In this document: piece after piece, positions 24,007-32,887 of the stretch
Numbering within the stretch: position 1 is the first letter of the stretch
Layout: each line of letters opens with the position of its first letter
Virus record (IMG/VR): IMGVR_UViG_3300049491_000444
Span: 1-33,225 of that record
Reading direction: 5' to 3' (one strand)
Origin: a virus
Length of the DNA stretch: 33,225 bases
Made by a program: the position numbers and the translations under genes
Notes under the pieces: model-generated
The model's input: the letters and a program-made list of their open reading frames with translations, nothing else
Database searches by the model: none
Told to the model about the DNA's origin: nothing

Positions 24007-24290
24007 TGCCAGGAATGCCAGGTGCTTATGGTTCTTTGATGGGTGCTACTGCTGCTACTCCTGCAACTGGTGGGACATCAGCTCTGCGTGGTGCTATCGG
24101 CGGGTTTGGTAAAGGTATGATGGACCCTCACTTCAGAAACCGTTTCGAGGAGGGAGCTTTTGGTGGGTACCAAGACCTCATGAGCAAACAGAAAGTTGGA
24201 GATTTTGTTGCAGGTAATCCAGATGAGAATTTAATGGAAAAATTCCAAAACCTGCGTGCTAAGATGCAGGGTCCTAAACACGCCCTGTAG
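24006..24290 (+). CDS. Small Gly/Ala/Met-rich virion protein
   Basis: A 94-residue protein starting in the stop codon of the preceding gene (TAATG), with a Gly/Ala/Met-rich N-terminal half and a helical charged C-terminal half. It sits among ejection proteins and is probably packaged in the head core. Its first residues (MPGMPGAYGSLMGA) resemble those of the next gene (MLGAYEGLMKAAE), a hint of common origin. No family is recognised. Confidence 0.6.
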   Translation: MPGMPGAYGSLMGATAATPATGGTSALRGAIGGFGKGMMDPHFRNRFEEGAFGGYQDLMSKQKVGDFVAGNPDENLMEKFQNLRAKMQGPKHAL

Positions 24291-24306
24291 TAATAAGGAG
24301 GGAACT

Positions 24307-24684
24307 ATGTTAGGTGCATATGAAGGTTTGATGAAAGCGGCGGAACATGGGATGAATCCTGGTGGTATGCAAGCTACTCCTGTGCATCATGTAGGTAAAG
24401 GGACGCTAGATCAGCCGGAGCCTGGGAGTATTAAAGATGAGGCTATGGGGTTCTTGGGAGAAGTTGAGGCGAACATGAAAAAGTTCCGCCCTGGCTCCCA
24501 TGCACACAACCAACTATCAGGGATGCGTGGTCAAATCTTGATGGACATCGCAGATATGGATGTTGAACATCAGAAGATCATGCCGGAGGCTTTACAAGGT
24601 TTGGAGAGTAGAAGACAGAATCTGAAAGCTAAGACCAAGCCTTACCAAGAAGGTCTGACCCCCGAATTCAAACCCACGAGGTAA
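24307..24684 (+). CDS. Small helical internal virion protein
   Basis: A 125-residue protein starting at ATG 24307 with AAGGAGGG upstream; an in-frame start at 24256 lies in the previous gene and has no ribosome site. It is helical, with a hydrophilic C-terminus of Lys, Arg and Glu. Location between the core protein and the 1503-residue ejection protein suggests an internal head role. No domain recognised. Confidence 0.62.
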   Translation: MLGAYEGLMKAAEHGMNPGGMQATPVHHVGKGTLDQPEPGSIKDEAMGFLGEVEANMKKFRPGSHAHNQLSGMRGQILMDIADMDVEHQKIMPEALQGLESRRQNLKAKTKPYQEGLTPEFKPTR

Positions 24685-24686
24685 CT

Positions 24687-27600
24687 ATGCCTTGGCAAGA
24701 CCAAGATGTTCTAGACGCTCTAAAAGAAACTTATGATCTCGAGAGCGAGTATAAGTTACAAAGAGACCAGATCCATACCAAGAAGTTTAAGGACAAATTG
24801 GATATGGAGAGGATCAAGCATATTGACCATTCTTTGCAGGATGTTATAGGTATCAGGCAGAGTGTGGTTGATAATAATCCAGGGGTGTATGAGGCTTATG
24901 TACAGAAGTATAAGACTGTGCAGAAGCCTGAGCCTGAGGAGGAAGGGACTAGCCCGCTGGCAGGCCTCTTAAGAGGCACTAAGGACACACTTGGTTTTGT
25001 AGCAAAGCACCCACAACGTGCCGGGGCACATGCTAACCTAGGTGTGGAGTCCTTTGCATCGCTGCCTTTTAGAGGCCTTGAGACTGCCTTAATGGGTGAG
25101 AAGGGTGAGTATCCTTTTGCATCTGCCAAGAAATGGCTTCGAGGACGAGAGGAGAATGTTCGCAAGGGTGACATAGAAGCCGGTGTAACACCGGGCTCCA
25201 CTGGCCCGGCTGTTGCCGAGGCAGTTGGTGGAATGGCTGTGCCGGTTGGACCTGCCTTGAAGGCTGGACAGCTTTTGAAGAATATCCTTAAGGGCGGTGC
25301 CTTTGCTGGTAGCATCAGCGCAGGTGAGGAGTTTGCCCAAAAGGGTGATGTCACAGCAGAGCAGACAGGTACGGCGACTGGGTTTGGTATGGGTCTAACA
25401 GGTGCCTTGAGTGCATTGCTTGGCCGAGGTAAAGCACCAAGAATGAGTGCCGATGCAGGACCTGTACCTTCAACCCACCCAGAAGCTGGGCCGAAGCCTT
25501 CGCCAGCTGGGCCTGCTGAGGGTGCTCCTTTACAACTAGAACACAAGCCCATCATATACGGCCAAGAGCCTCCTCGTGGTTTACCCGCTCCTACGCCGCC
25601 AGAACCCAAAGGTCCCGCTCCTTACTACGATCGTATGATGGAGGCTGTAAAGAGCAAAGCCGCATCCGAGCTAACACCTGATGAACAAGGCTTTGTGCTC
25701 TCACAACGTGGTACTGTCAATCCTCCACCTAATGCTGCCGGGGCTAGGGATGTGGTGGGAGATATTCCTACGCGTGAGAGGAAGTTATCAGAAGTCATGG
25801 GCTTGAAGCCTACACCTAAGCAGGGTGCTGAAGCGGCTACGCCTACGAGACCTCCTATTACTGAGAGGCCTCCTGATGATATGGTTGCAGCAAAGCCGGA
25901 GGTGACCAGTGCACCAACCCAGCCGACCAGAACACTCACAGATGTTGTTAGGCCGAAGCCTCCAGTCAGACCCATCGAAACCCTTGAACCTCCAGGAGCA
26001 CCATCTCAGAGAGAGCTCTATGGTACACCAGAACCTACTATGGCTAAAGCGGCACCTGAACCAGAAGTCTCCCCAATCACAGCCAAGGCTACCGCACAAA
26101 CAAAAGAGATGTCGGGTAAGTCTAAGCTCCTTACTCCCGAAGAAGCTATTAACATTGCTAAGGAGATGGATGCTCACAAAGTGGCCATGGAGAAGGAGGC
26201 TACTTTAAGAGATGTGGTTAGTGGGAAGTTGGATGTGTCTAAAGTGCCGATGAAGCGATCTGGTAAAGCTAGAGGTGTCAAAGGAGGCACAAGCAAAGAA
26301 GTCCCAAAAAGTGAAGCTCCAGCCCCTACCGTAAAGGGTGAGGTTGGGGCTCCTATAGAAGAGGTTGGAGTAGCAGTAGAGCCAAAAATTGACTTCTTCG
26401 GCGGAACACCTGTTCGTCCGCTAGCTTCTGGTCAAATGAGCAAAAGCAAAGCCGAGCCACTAGCAGAGATAGGTGGGGATCAGAACCTACAGCGTGATCT
26501 TGCTGCTGTAGATCGAATGTTAGATAAAGCAGGTAAAATGTCTAAGGAGGTTCCCCTTGAGAAACCAACAAAGACAACTAAAGTGGAGTTGCAACCCAAG
26601 AGAACTGAAGACTTTATCAAAGAACAGGGATACAAGGTCAGAGAACGAGAACCCTTCCCAGGAGAAAAAGAATACGACATTATCGACCCTCGCACAGGAA
26701 ACATTATTGCGAGAGGAGATCGAGAACAGCTTACCCACGCTCTCGGAAATGTTAAAGAAGCCAAGGGCTTCAAACTTCACTCGTTTCCTTCTGGAATAGA
26801 GGACTTTGTTCCTCTGTTTAAGGACAAGCTCCGGTGTGTTGGGGCTAGGGTACCAGAGGGTGTCGATGTAGATGCACCTAAACAAGCAGGTACTCTTAAT
26901 ACTTTACTTAGGCCTTTTGAAACACCTGAGTTTAATGTTAGAAAGAGTGAAGCTGGACGTACTATCACAGATGCCGGCCGAGAGGCTGATAGGCAGATCA
27001 ATAGACGTGTGCGGGATCTGATCACAGAAGAGGTTGTTCCTGGTAAGGAGTACACTCCAACCAAGCTGAGTGCATACTTCTCGGCCGATGCCGAGATAAG
27101 AGATAAGGTAAACAAAGTATTGGTGCTAGGTGACAAGGCTGAAGAAGTCTATACCCCAGCGCAGCTTACCAAATATGGTCTAACTACCGACGAAGTTACC
27201 ATGTACCAAGGAGTACGCGAGGCATTAGATAAGGTAGTAAACTGGGTAAAAGAACTTGGTCCTGATTATGCCGAGTTTGATTCTAGGAAGATTGACGGTT
27301 ACATCCCTAGGGTTTGGAAAGGTGACTGGGAGATCTTTGTCAATGGTAACAAACATCTAAGAGCTAAGACTGAGACATCTTCGTTTAGCACCTTAAGCGA
27401 AGCTGCGGCGGAGGCGCATGGGATTAAGGCTGGTGATCCAAAGGCCAAGATTGCAATAAAGTTCTTCCCAGATCCTGAATACCTCAGTAGTAGAGGTCTA
27501 CAAGATGCTCGTGTGATAGCACGTCTTAAGAGTAACCTAGAGCGAATGGGTCATATGGATTCTGCCGCTATTGACGAGGCGTTTAAGATGGGCAAGTCTG

Positions 27601-29198
27601 TTAAAGGATTTGCCAAACACTTGTTAGAACGAAAGGACGCCAGTGGATATGAGACCCAGGATCTTGATAAAGTTCTCAATTCCTACTTCTATCAAGCCGC
27701 CAGACGCGTTGAGATGCAGAAGGTTAAGAGTGTGGCAGAGAGTGTTCTTAAAGAAAGCAAAGCTGACCTTTCGCCGGGACAGGTCCGTTATATGCAGGAG
27801 TATGTTGAACGTGTGGCTGGGAAACCTGCATGGGACCAAATAGCAATTCATCAGTTTGTGCAGGATACTCCTATTGGAAAGTGGATAGATCCTGTTAGAG
27901 GTGGGAAGTTGATCTCAAGCGGTAAGGAGTTTATCACACATCTCACGCTGGGCTTCGGCAACGTCGGCTGGGCCGCGATTAACTTGGATGGTTTGACTAG
28001 ACACGTCTGGCCTATGCTTGCAAACGAAGCTAAGATGGTAGGTTCTAAGGATCTCCTGGCTGCCGAGAAGTATGGGCTTAATGCGGTTAAGGAGTTCTTT
28101 AAGAACAAAGGCCTTCGTCAACAGCTAGCGCATCATGGGGTTATTGATATTCAGTTGATGTCTGAGCCGACGCCAAAGATTGGTCATGAGTTTGGTAAAG
28201 GGCACTGGACACCTGAGCGCGTCAGCTTATTGCTTGGTACGGCTACTGAGGAATTTAGCCGAGGCGTGGCAGCTATAGCGCGTTATAACATGGCTTTAGA
28301 TCATGGCGCAACGCCTGCTGTAGCTATGCAGGACGCGGCTCGATTCGTCGAACAAACACTTGGACGTTATACACGCGGCGGACGGCCACCTATTTATACT
28401 GGGGCAATTGGCTCAACAGTTGGATTGTTCAAAACCTACATGACCGTCATGTTGCAGAATGGATGGAAGGCACTTGAGTCTAAAGACGTGGGTACTATTA
28501 CGCGTTATATTGCTGGTGCTGTTGGTGTTAGTGGTGTACTTGGGCTTGTCCCGGGGATTGAAGATATGGATGATGCCATAACGAAGAACTTCGGCTGGAG
28601 CCCAATTGAGATGATTGAGAAGAATCTCCCGCCTGCTGTAGCTACTGGGTTGTTGACGATTAGTGGAGTGGATTTATCGAGGAAAGCTGGAGTGCCTGAG
28701 ATATTCCCTGATAATGCTAGGGGATGGGCTGGGCCAGTGGTTGGGAGATACGCATCTGTGATAGCTGATATTATGAATGGTGAGTATGGAGAGGCCGCTT
28801 TGGATATGTTGCCTAATTCCATTCGTAACATATTGGCGGTGACAAGGGGTATGAAGGAAGGTAAGATTATCGGCAGACTGGATAAGCCCTCTTTTGAGGC
28901 TACGCCTAAAGAAGCTACATTACATGCTATTGGTGTTACGCCTGCAAGAGAAGCAGCTGAGTCCAGGTTGTATGGTAGGAATGTTAATAAAGAGATCTAT
29001 CGTGATGAGAAGCTAAACCATCTCACGCGAAAAATCGTAGCAGGCAAGGCCTCGGATGAGGACTACGCCGAGTTTTCCAGGCTCGGCGGTAAGCACCAAC
29101 GGATTAAGAATGAACGTCGTAGACAGCAGGAGACTCTTATAGAAAGACAGTTTAGACATCTCCCTAAGCGGCTTCGTATGGAGCAGCCTAGGGATTAG
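24687..29198 (+). CDS. Giant internal/ejection protein (T7 gp16-like class)
   Basis: A 1503-residue protein, the largest in the window. Residues 1-60 are charged helices; 80-240 hold Gly/Ala-rich hydrophobic segments; 250-600 are a Pro/Ala/Lys/Glu-rich flexible linker with repeated DVV/EVMGLKPTP-like phrases; about 640-1450 are mostly helical with hydrophobic patches (around 1280-1370). The layout and last place in the late block fit the large internal protein that leaves the capsid with the DNA and forms a conduit across the envelope. I see no clear transglycosylase motif, unlike T7 gp16. The TAG at 29196-29198 overlaps the stop of the converging minus-strand gene. Confidence 0.72.
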   Translation: MPWQDQDVLDALKETYDLESEYKLQRDQIHTKKFKDKLDMERIKHIDHSLQDVIGIRQSVVDNNPGVYEAYVQKYKTVQKPEPEEEGTSPLAGLLRGTKDTLGFVAKHPQRAGAHANLGVESFASLPFRGLETALMGEKGEYPFASAKKWLRGREENVRKGDIEAGVTPGSTGPAVAEAVGGMAVPVGPALKAGQLLKNILKGGAFAGSISAGEEFAQKGDVTAEQTGTATGFGMGLTGALSALLGRGKAPRMSADAGPVPSTHPEAGPKPSPAGPAEGAPLQLEHKPIIYGQEPPRGLPAPTPPEPKGPAPYYDRMMEAVKSKAASELTPDEQGFVLSQRGTVNPPPNAAGARDVVGDIPTRERKLSEVMGLKPTPKQGAEAATPTRPPITERPPDDMVAAKPEVTSAPTQPTRTLTDVVRPKPPVRPIETLEPPGAPSQRELYGTPEPTMAKAAPEPEVSPITAKATAQTKEMSGKSKLLTPEEAINIAKEMDAHKVAMEKEATLRDVVSGKLDVSKVPMKRSGKARGVKGGTSKEVPKSEAPAPTVKGEVGAPIEEVGVAVEPKIDFFGGTPVRPLASGQMSKSKAEPLAEIGGDQNLQRDLAAVDRMLDKAGKMSKEVPLEKPTKTTKVELQPKRTEDFIKEQGYKVREREPFPGEKEYDIIDPRTGNIIARGDREQLTHALGNVKEAKGFKLHSFPSGIEDFVPLFKDKLRCVGARVPEGVDVDAPKQAGTLNTLLRPFETPEFNVRKSEAGRTITDAGREADRQINRRVRDLITEEVVPGKEYTPTKLSAYFSADAEIRDKVNKVLVLGDKAEEVYTPAQLTKYGLTTDEVTMYQGVREALDKVVNWVKELGPDYAEFDSRKIDGYIPRVWKGDWEIFVNGNKHLRAKTETSSFSTLSEAAAEAHGIKAGDPKAKIAIKFFPDPEYLSSRGLQDARVIARLKSNLERMGHMDSAAIDEAFKMGKSVKGFAKHLLERKDASGYETQDLDKVLNSYFYQAARRVEMQKVKSVAESVLKESKADLSPGQVRYMQEYVERVAGKPAWDQIAIHQFVQDTPIGKWIDPVRGGKLISSGKEFITHLTLGFGNVGWAAINLDGLTRHVWPMLANEAKMVGSKDLLAAEKYGLNAVKEFFKNKGLRQQLAHHGVIDIQLMSEPTPKIGHEFGKGHWTPERVSLLLGTATEEFSRGVAAIARYNMALDHGATPAVAMQDAARFVEQTLGRYTRGGRPPIYTGAIGSTVGLFKTYMTVMLQNGWKALESKDVGTITRYIAGAVGVSGVLGLVPGIEDMDDAITKNFGWSPIEMIEKNLPPAVATGLLTISGVDLSRKAGVPEIFPDNARGWAGPVVGRYASVIADIMNGEYGEAALDMLPNSIRNILAVTRGMKEGKIIGRLDKPSFEATPKEATLHAIGVTPAREAAESRLYGRNVNKEIYRDEKLNHLTRKIVAGKASDEDYAEFSRLGGKHQRIKNERRRQQETLIERQFRHLPKRLRMEQPRD

Positions 29199-29686
29199 TC
29201 TTTGCCTGTTATGTACTTGGCCCATGCTTCGCGCGCTGCCTCAGTCGCCAGATCGTCGACCGACTTACTCCGTGTTTCAGGGCGATCTGGCCTAAGGTAG
29301 ACTTCTTCAGCTCTGCGTAGGATAAGTTCAATTTCACTGATGGTCCTTGCCTCGTAGAGACTCCGTAGGATTTTAACATCTTCCGTAGCAGGTATATGGA
29401 GACCTCTAGGATCTCTGAACATTGTTCTAAGCTTTTCTGCTGCCCGGTATAGAGCGTCTCTAAAGCTTGGCGCATAGTCGTATAGCCCAAGTTTTTCGCT
29501 ATCGCGTCTAGTTGGTTCTCTGTCAGCATCTCGTTCCTCCTCTATTTTCTTTATGGCCATTACAAGATCATGAGTAGTAAGTATCACTATATGCCTTTCG
29601 CCTTCACGGCTCATTAATATTCGTATTTCATCTTTGCCTACTGCACGAAGCTCTAGAATTATATTACCCGATTTAAATACTTCCAT
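29195..29686 (-). CDS. Hypothetical protein containing a nested HTH gene
   Basis: A 163-residue ORF starting at 29686 with GGAG 5 bases upstream, 2 bases after the ATPase stop. The first ~52 residues (MEVFKSGNIILELRAVGKDE...) look like a compact alpha/beta domain. From 29529 on, the DNA also encodes a helix-turn-helix protein in the +1 frame, and this frame's Arg/Glu-rich continuation may be tolerated rather than functional. It stays open without a stop through about 107 codons of overlap. The end overlaps the stop of the plus-strand gene by 4 bases. No family recognised. Confidence 0.55.
   Translation of the reverse strand: MEVFKSGNIILELRAVGKDEIRILMSREGERHIVILTTHDLVMAIKKIEEERDADREPTRRDSEKLGLYDYAPSFRDALYRAAEKLRTMFRDPRGLHIPATEDVKILRSLYEARTISEIELILRRAEEVYLRPDRPETRSKSVDDLATEAAREAWAKYITGKD
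29209..29529 (-). CDS. Helix-turn-helix DNA-binding protein (nested)
   Basis: A 106-residue protein nested inside the previous ORF in another frame. GAGGAGG lies 6 bases upstream of ATG 29529, a very good ribosome site. It has two helix-turn-helix-like units: SEILEVSIYLLRKMLKSYGV near 40-59 and TLGQIALKHGVSRSTIWRLR near 78-97, where the second is close to the classic pattern. Likely a small transcription or replication regulator of the minus-strand module, but the target is unknown. The protein-like structure is stronger here than in the overlapping frame. Confidence 0.7.
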   Translation of the reverse strand: MLTENQLDAIAKNLGYTTMRQALETLYTGQQKSLEQCSEILEVSIYLLRKMLKSYGVSTRQGPSVKLNLSYAELKKSTLGQIALKHGVSRSTIWRLRQRAKHGPST

Positions 29687-29688
29687 AA

Positions 29689-31110
29689 CTACTCCAGCTT
29701 GGCTAGTTTGTAGTACTGCTTGCGCTCATTTCTAAATGGTATAATTAGGCCAGCTTCTTCTAACGTAGTCACAGCCATGTCAAGTTCAGAGGAGTTTTTG
29801 ATTTGGCGGTAGATTTTCTTGCACAGCGTACTACGGTCGATCATGCCTCCTGCACCGCTTATTAGGGTAAGAACAAGCTGGGTTATTTTACCACGCTCAG
29901 ATGTATCAATCATCTTCATAGTCTCTCCACAGTTTTTTGCCGCGATCTGGATGATGTTGAAGGCCCGTTGGAAGTGATCTTCTGTTACAGTCATAGTGGC
30001 TTCTGAGGCTGCCAAGATCATAGCGATTTTGTTCATGTGATCTGTCTGACGTTCGATACTCATGACGCTAGTACCGGCACTCACCACTTCGTGGTGTCGG
30101 CGGTAGTAGGCATCATACCATTTGTCAGCCTCGGGTGTGAGCTTAAACTCCCCGACACATTCGTTATGGATGCGCTGCAAATGGATCACGAGGAGTTCCC
30201 TAATAGTGGGATCTACCTTCACTCCCCTCGGTACAATCCTTGAGGTAGAGTCTTTTTGCACTAAGCATAAGCGAGACATAAAGCCGGAGCCACGGGCCGA
30301 TGATGGGATAGCTCTATCGACCTCACTCGGCGTTGTCGCGCCTAGCAATGATACACAGACATTCTTGAGCTTCTCTGTCCCACGTGATATAGTCTCCACT
30401 TCCAGTGTGTTGGAACAATCATACAGCCTGGTGAGGAACATAATCAAACCGGCGTTGTATTGTTCTGAGCCTAGGAACACCGTCAACTCAGGCGCAAGGA
30501 TTAGACCCTCAGCCCTTGATTCTATCTTCATACCTCCAGAATCTTTGTGTATCTCCAAAGGCTTACTCAAGCGTTTAGCCAAGGCCTCCGGCGTACACTT
30601 CTCGCTTATGATCCTACACTCAGGTACGGCTTCACGTAAGATCTCAGAACCTATTGTTATGGCGGTGGTCTTCTTACCTACCCCAGGGGGTGAGATCAGG
30701 ATAGTGTATAGGTTGGGATAATACTTATGATACACGTTATCAATCCAAGCCCTACGCCTAATAGCTGCGCCGATGATAGTCAAGCCTACCCATACATGAA
30801 AGTCCTCGGGAGCTTCATGCCCTGAGGTATAGTCTAGGTAGTCTTTCAACCACCCTGGGCGTATACTTCTGTGTAAGGTCTCCGCACCAAAAGCCAGACC
30901 AGGGTTAGTGAGGAGCATATTGAACTGAGCCTGGCCTATGTGCAGCCGCTCACAGACTTTGTCTTTGATCTCGATAGACTCACCTAGCTCATCCCACCAT
31001 TTGCGGATGAACGCGAAGATCTCCTGCCGAACGGTAGCAGGAGAGTCGTCGTCTAGGGTATCTAGGATCTTAAAAAGTTCAGCTCGTTTTTCTTCGGATG
31101 ATATAGCCAT
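29689..31110 (-). CDS. DUF3987-like ATPase/helicase
   Basis: A protein of 473 residues from ATG 31110 (a TTG at 31131 would add 7). A P-loop-like segment, SPPGVGKKTT at about 140-149, is a degenerate Walker A (Ser for the first Gly, and Lys between GK and the Thr). LILAPELTVFLG resembles the Walker B region of DUF3987-type phage ATPases, and LLGATTPSEV plus GSGFMSRLCL resemble the later sensor and arginine regions. A winged-helix-like C-terminus follows. These proteins are thought to act as replicative helicases. It lies between a small gene and family A polymerase, which supports replication. It overlaps the upstream gene by 32 bases. Confidence 0.75.
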   Translation of the reverse strand: MAISSEEKRAELFKILDTLDDDSPATVRQEIFAFIRKWWDELGESIEIKDKVCERLHIGQAQFNMLLTNPGLAFGAETLHRSIRPGWLKDYLDYTSGHEAPEDFHVWVGLTIIGAAIRRRAWIDNVYHKYYPNLYTILISPPGVGKKTTAITIGSEILREAVPECRIISEKCTPEALAKRLSKPLEIHKDSGGMKIESRAEGLILAPELTVFLGSEQYNAGLIMFLTRLYDCSNTLEVETISRGTEKLKNVCVSLLGATTPSEVDRAIPSSARGSGFMSRLCLVQKDSTSRIVPRGVKVDPTIRELLVIHLQRIHNECVGEFKLTPEADKWYDAYYRRHHEVVSAGTSVMSIERQTDHMNKIAMILAASEATMTVTEDHFQRAFNIIQIAAKNCGETMKMIDTSERGKITQLVLTLISGAGGMIDRSTLCKKIYRQIKNSSELDMAVTTLEEAGLIIPFRNERKQYYKLAKLE

Positions 31111-31435
31111 GTCTATCTGTTGCCTCTTCAACTATTGGGTGACCTTTGGCAGCTTTAATAGAATACATTGGAATGAATATAGAGTTACCTACTAATCTCG
31201 GTACGGTTCCCACAAAACGTCCATCAGACTCTACAATAAAGTCCCCTTCTAGAAGAGCGTTGAGTATGACACGATAGCCTTCTTCTCGTAGTTGTACGTA
31301 AGGGGCGATTTTTTCTAGGATTCTGTATACGACCATAGCTTCACCTGGAGTCTCGATCATGGCCTCAGCTTCAAGTATAGAGAACATAGAACTTTCTATC
31401 TCTCTCAGAGAGTCAATTCTTTCATCGACCCCCAT
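31079..31435 (-). CDS. Hypothetical replication-region protein
   Basis: A 118-residue protein starting at ATG 31435 inside the polymerase gene's end, with AGG upstream. A longer frame to 31582 would run through polymerase codons and is unlikely. The N-terminal half is helical and acidic, the C-terminal half beta-rich (VRLVGNSIFIPMYS-like strands). It is placed between polymerase and the ATPase, with overlaps both sides, so co-translated replication function is likely. No family was recognised. Confidence 0.6.
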   Translation of the reverse strand: MGVDERIDSLREIESSMFSILEAEAMIETPGEAMVVYRILEKIAPYVQLREEGYRVILNALLEGDFIVESDGRFVGTVPRLVGNSIFIPMYSIKAAKGHPIVEEATDRHGYIIRRKTS

Positions 31436-32622
31436 CTTAAACCTGCTTTTGCTTCTACGGGAAAGCTCACTTTCTTCCCAAAGATCTCCACTTGCCTCTC
31501 CATATATGTCTTCATCTTTAATGTCTCTTCCCTCACTAGTTCCTCCCTCACTTCCATCAGAAGGGAATCGTGGACTTGGCATATGATCCTCGTATCGGGG
31601 TGAAATTTATCTCTGTTCTGGTATATGCGAACCATAGCTCGGTTCATTATACCAGACGCGGTGGTTTGGGTTGGGCTGCTGTAGGCTACTTGGCGTCTAC
31701 GACCGGGGGGTTCAAACAGAGTACGAGGTACGCCGAAGCCATCATATAACATACCAGTCCTCTCAGCATCAGCCCAGCACTTGTTATGCCAGGCCATGAT
31801 CTCAGGTACGTCATCGTCCATAGCTTTTAGCATAGGTGCTATTTCTTCTTCCGGGTGCCACTCGTGCGTGTCTTCGAGCATCTTGAGACAGACGGTTTTG
31901 ACACTGGCACCATATCCACGAGAATACCGTAGACGCTTTGCGAAATCGTATTCTTTAGGGAATTCTTTCTTACTACGGATAGGTTTACCGAATATAAGCC
32001 CTGCTCGGTATAGATGGGTATTTTCACCTCGCTCGAACATGTTAATGAGTTTAGTACATCCTGACGCATAAGAAGGGATGCGATCCTCAAGGGCAGAATA
32101 ATCGAGTTCAACGAGATGGAATCCGGCTGGAGCTTTGTAGATGTCTTTGACATTTATACCTTGAACCTCCCCTCTCGGTTGGTTTTGCATGTCGGGTTCT
32201 TTGCTGCTTAGACGCCAGGTTAGGGTGCCATAGGTACGGAAGCTGCTACGCATCCTACTGTCAGGCCACACCGTAGGTTTGAGGTAGGTACCTATAAGCT
32301 TGGTCATCTCGCGGTGTTCTATGATACCCTCAACGATGGGCTTGGTGGGGTGTTTGATGGTTGTCTGTAATAGGGTGATCACGTTGCTATCTTCTACGTC
32401 GATGCCAAGGTCTTGCTTGAACATCTCGATTACTTGCTTTGGAGATGCCGGGTTTATTTGGTAGCCAAAACAGCGTTCGAGAGTTTCTCTGTGTGCAGTG
32501 CGCTGTGCCTCGGCCTTGGCTATAAGCTGAGAACACATGTCGAGGTCGACTAGGATGCCAGCCATCTGGATATCCATCACGGCCCATTGGAGATGTTGGA
32601 CTACTTCATCGTAGTAGGGCAT
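31405..32622 (-). CDS. polA-C: Family A DNA polymerase, polymerase domain only (split PolA)
   Basis: A 405-residue protein starting at ATG 32622, chosen because GGAGG lies 7 bases upstream; longer frames to 32775 lack support. It has the polymerase fold without the 3'-5' exonuclease: TWRLSSKEPDMQNQPRG at about 135-151, motif A DYSALEDRI at 174-182 (D174), motif B K229-Y233-YGAS237-240, and motif C VHD at 350-352. The O-helix position equal to E. coli F762 is Tyr, but the usual arginine (E. coli R754) appears to be Tyr and the Gly after it Ser. Its start (GILVD at 22-26) picks up where the exonuclease fragment at 33060-33225 ends. Two small genes lie between the halves. Confidence 0.87.
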   Translation of the reverse strand: MPYYDEVVQHLQWAVMDIQMAGILVDLDMCSQLIAKAEAQRTAHRETLERCFGYQINPASPKQVIEMFKQDLGIDVEDSNVITLLQTTIKHPTKPIVEGIIEHREMTKLIGTYLKPTVWPDSRMRSSFRTYGTLTWRLSSKEPDMQNQPRGEVQGINVKDIYKAPAGFHLVELDYSALEDRIPSYASGCTKLINMFERGENTHLYRAGLIFGKPIRSKKEFPKEYDFAKRLRYSRGYGASVKTVCLKMLEDTHEWHPEEEIAPMLKAMDDDVPEIMAWHNKCWADAERTGMLYDGFGVPRTLFEPPGRRRQVAYSSPTQTTASGIMNRAMVRIYQNRDKFHPDTRIICQVHDSLLMEVREELVREETLKMKTYMERQVEIFGKKVSFPVEAKAGLRWGSMKELTL

Positions 32623-32681
32623 TCTTTCGCCTCCACGCCCGTTGCCAGCACCAGCACCAGTAGCAGCCACATGGTCATCAT
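32601..32681 (-). CDS. Hydrophobic micro-ORF upstream of polymerase
   Basis: A 26-codon ORF: ATG 32681 is in ATGA overlap with the stop of the upstream 69-residue gene, and it runs over the polymerase start at 32622. The peptide MMTMWLLLVLVLATGVEAK is signal- or membrane-like, ending in ECPTTMK. It could be a small membrane peptide or only a coupling ORF that brings ribosomes to the polymerase start. The evidence is geometry and hydrophobicity. Confidence 0.3.
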   Translation of the reverse strand: MMTMWLLLVLVLATGVEAKECPTTMK

Positions 32682-32887
32682 CCTTCTTCCGGTTCTGCAA
32701 TCGGACCAGCCCAGTGGCCTGGGCATCGCTCGACGGGTTTCCCGGCATAGATAAATAGCCCTGGTTGATCTCCATACGTCCATGCCCTTACGAGAATAAT
32801 GGCCTGAATGACTCGACCGTTTTTCCCATACGACCGTCTCCACCAGTACCAGCCAGGTTGACTAGGTTTTTCGCTCGTCCATGTCAT
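32678..32887 (-). CDS. Small Trp-rich hypothetical protein
   Basis: A 69-residue protein starting at ATG 32887 in ATGA overlap with the gene before, and with AAAGGAG just upstream. It reads like many small phage proteins: KPSQPGWYWWRRS near the start and WAGPIAEPEEG at the end. This type of small protein is common in phage genomes, and its function is unknown. It lies between the polymerase and the exonuclease fragment. Confidence 0.7.
   Translation of the reverse strand: MTWTSEKPSQPGWYWWRRSYGKNGRVIQAIILVRAWTYGDQPGLFIYAGKPVERCPGHWAGPIAEPEEG

Noticed and set aside
24896-25609. Open minus-strand frame of 237 codons
   Set aside because: Opposite the Pro/Ala/Gly-rich part of the giant internal protein, where complementary frames are often open by composition.
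30122-30721. Open plus-strand frame of 199 codons
   Set aside because: Opposite the DUF3987-like ATPase with P-loop; no supporting motif or ribosome site.
32623-32775. Longer N-terminus of the polymerase domain
   Set aside because: The extra 51 residues are low complexity and overlap upstream genes; GGAGG lies just before ATG 32622.
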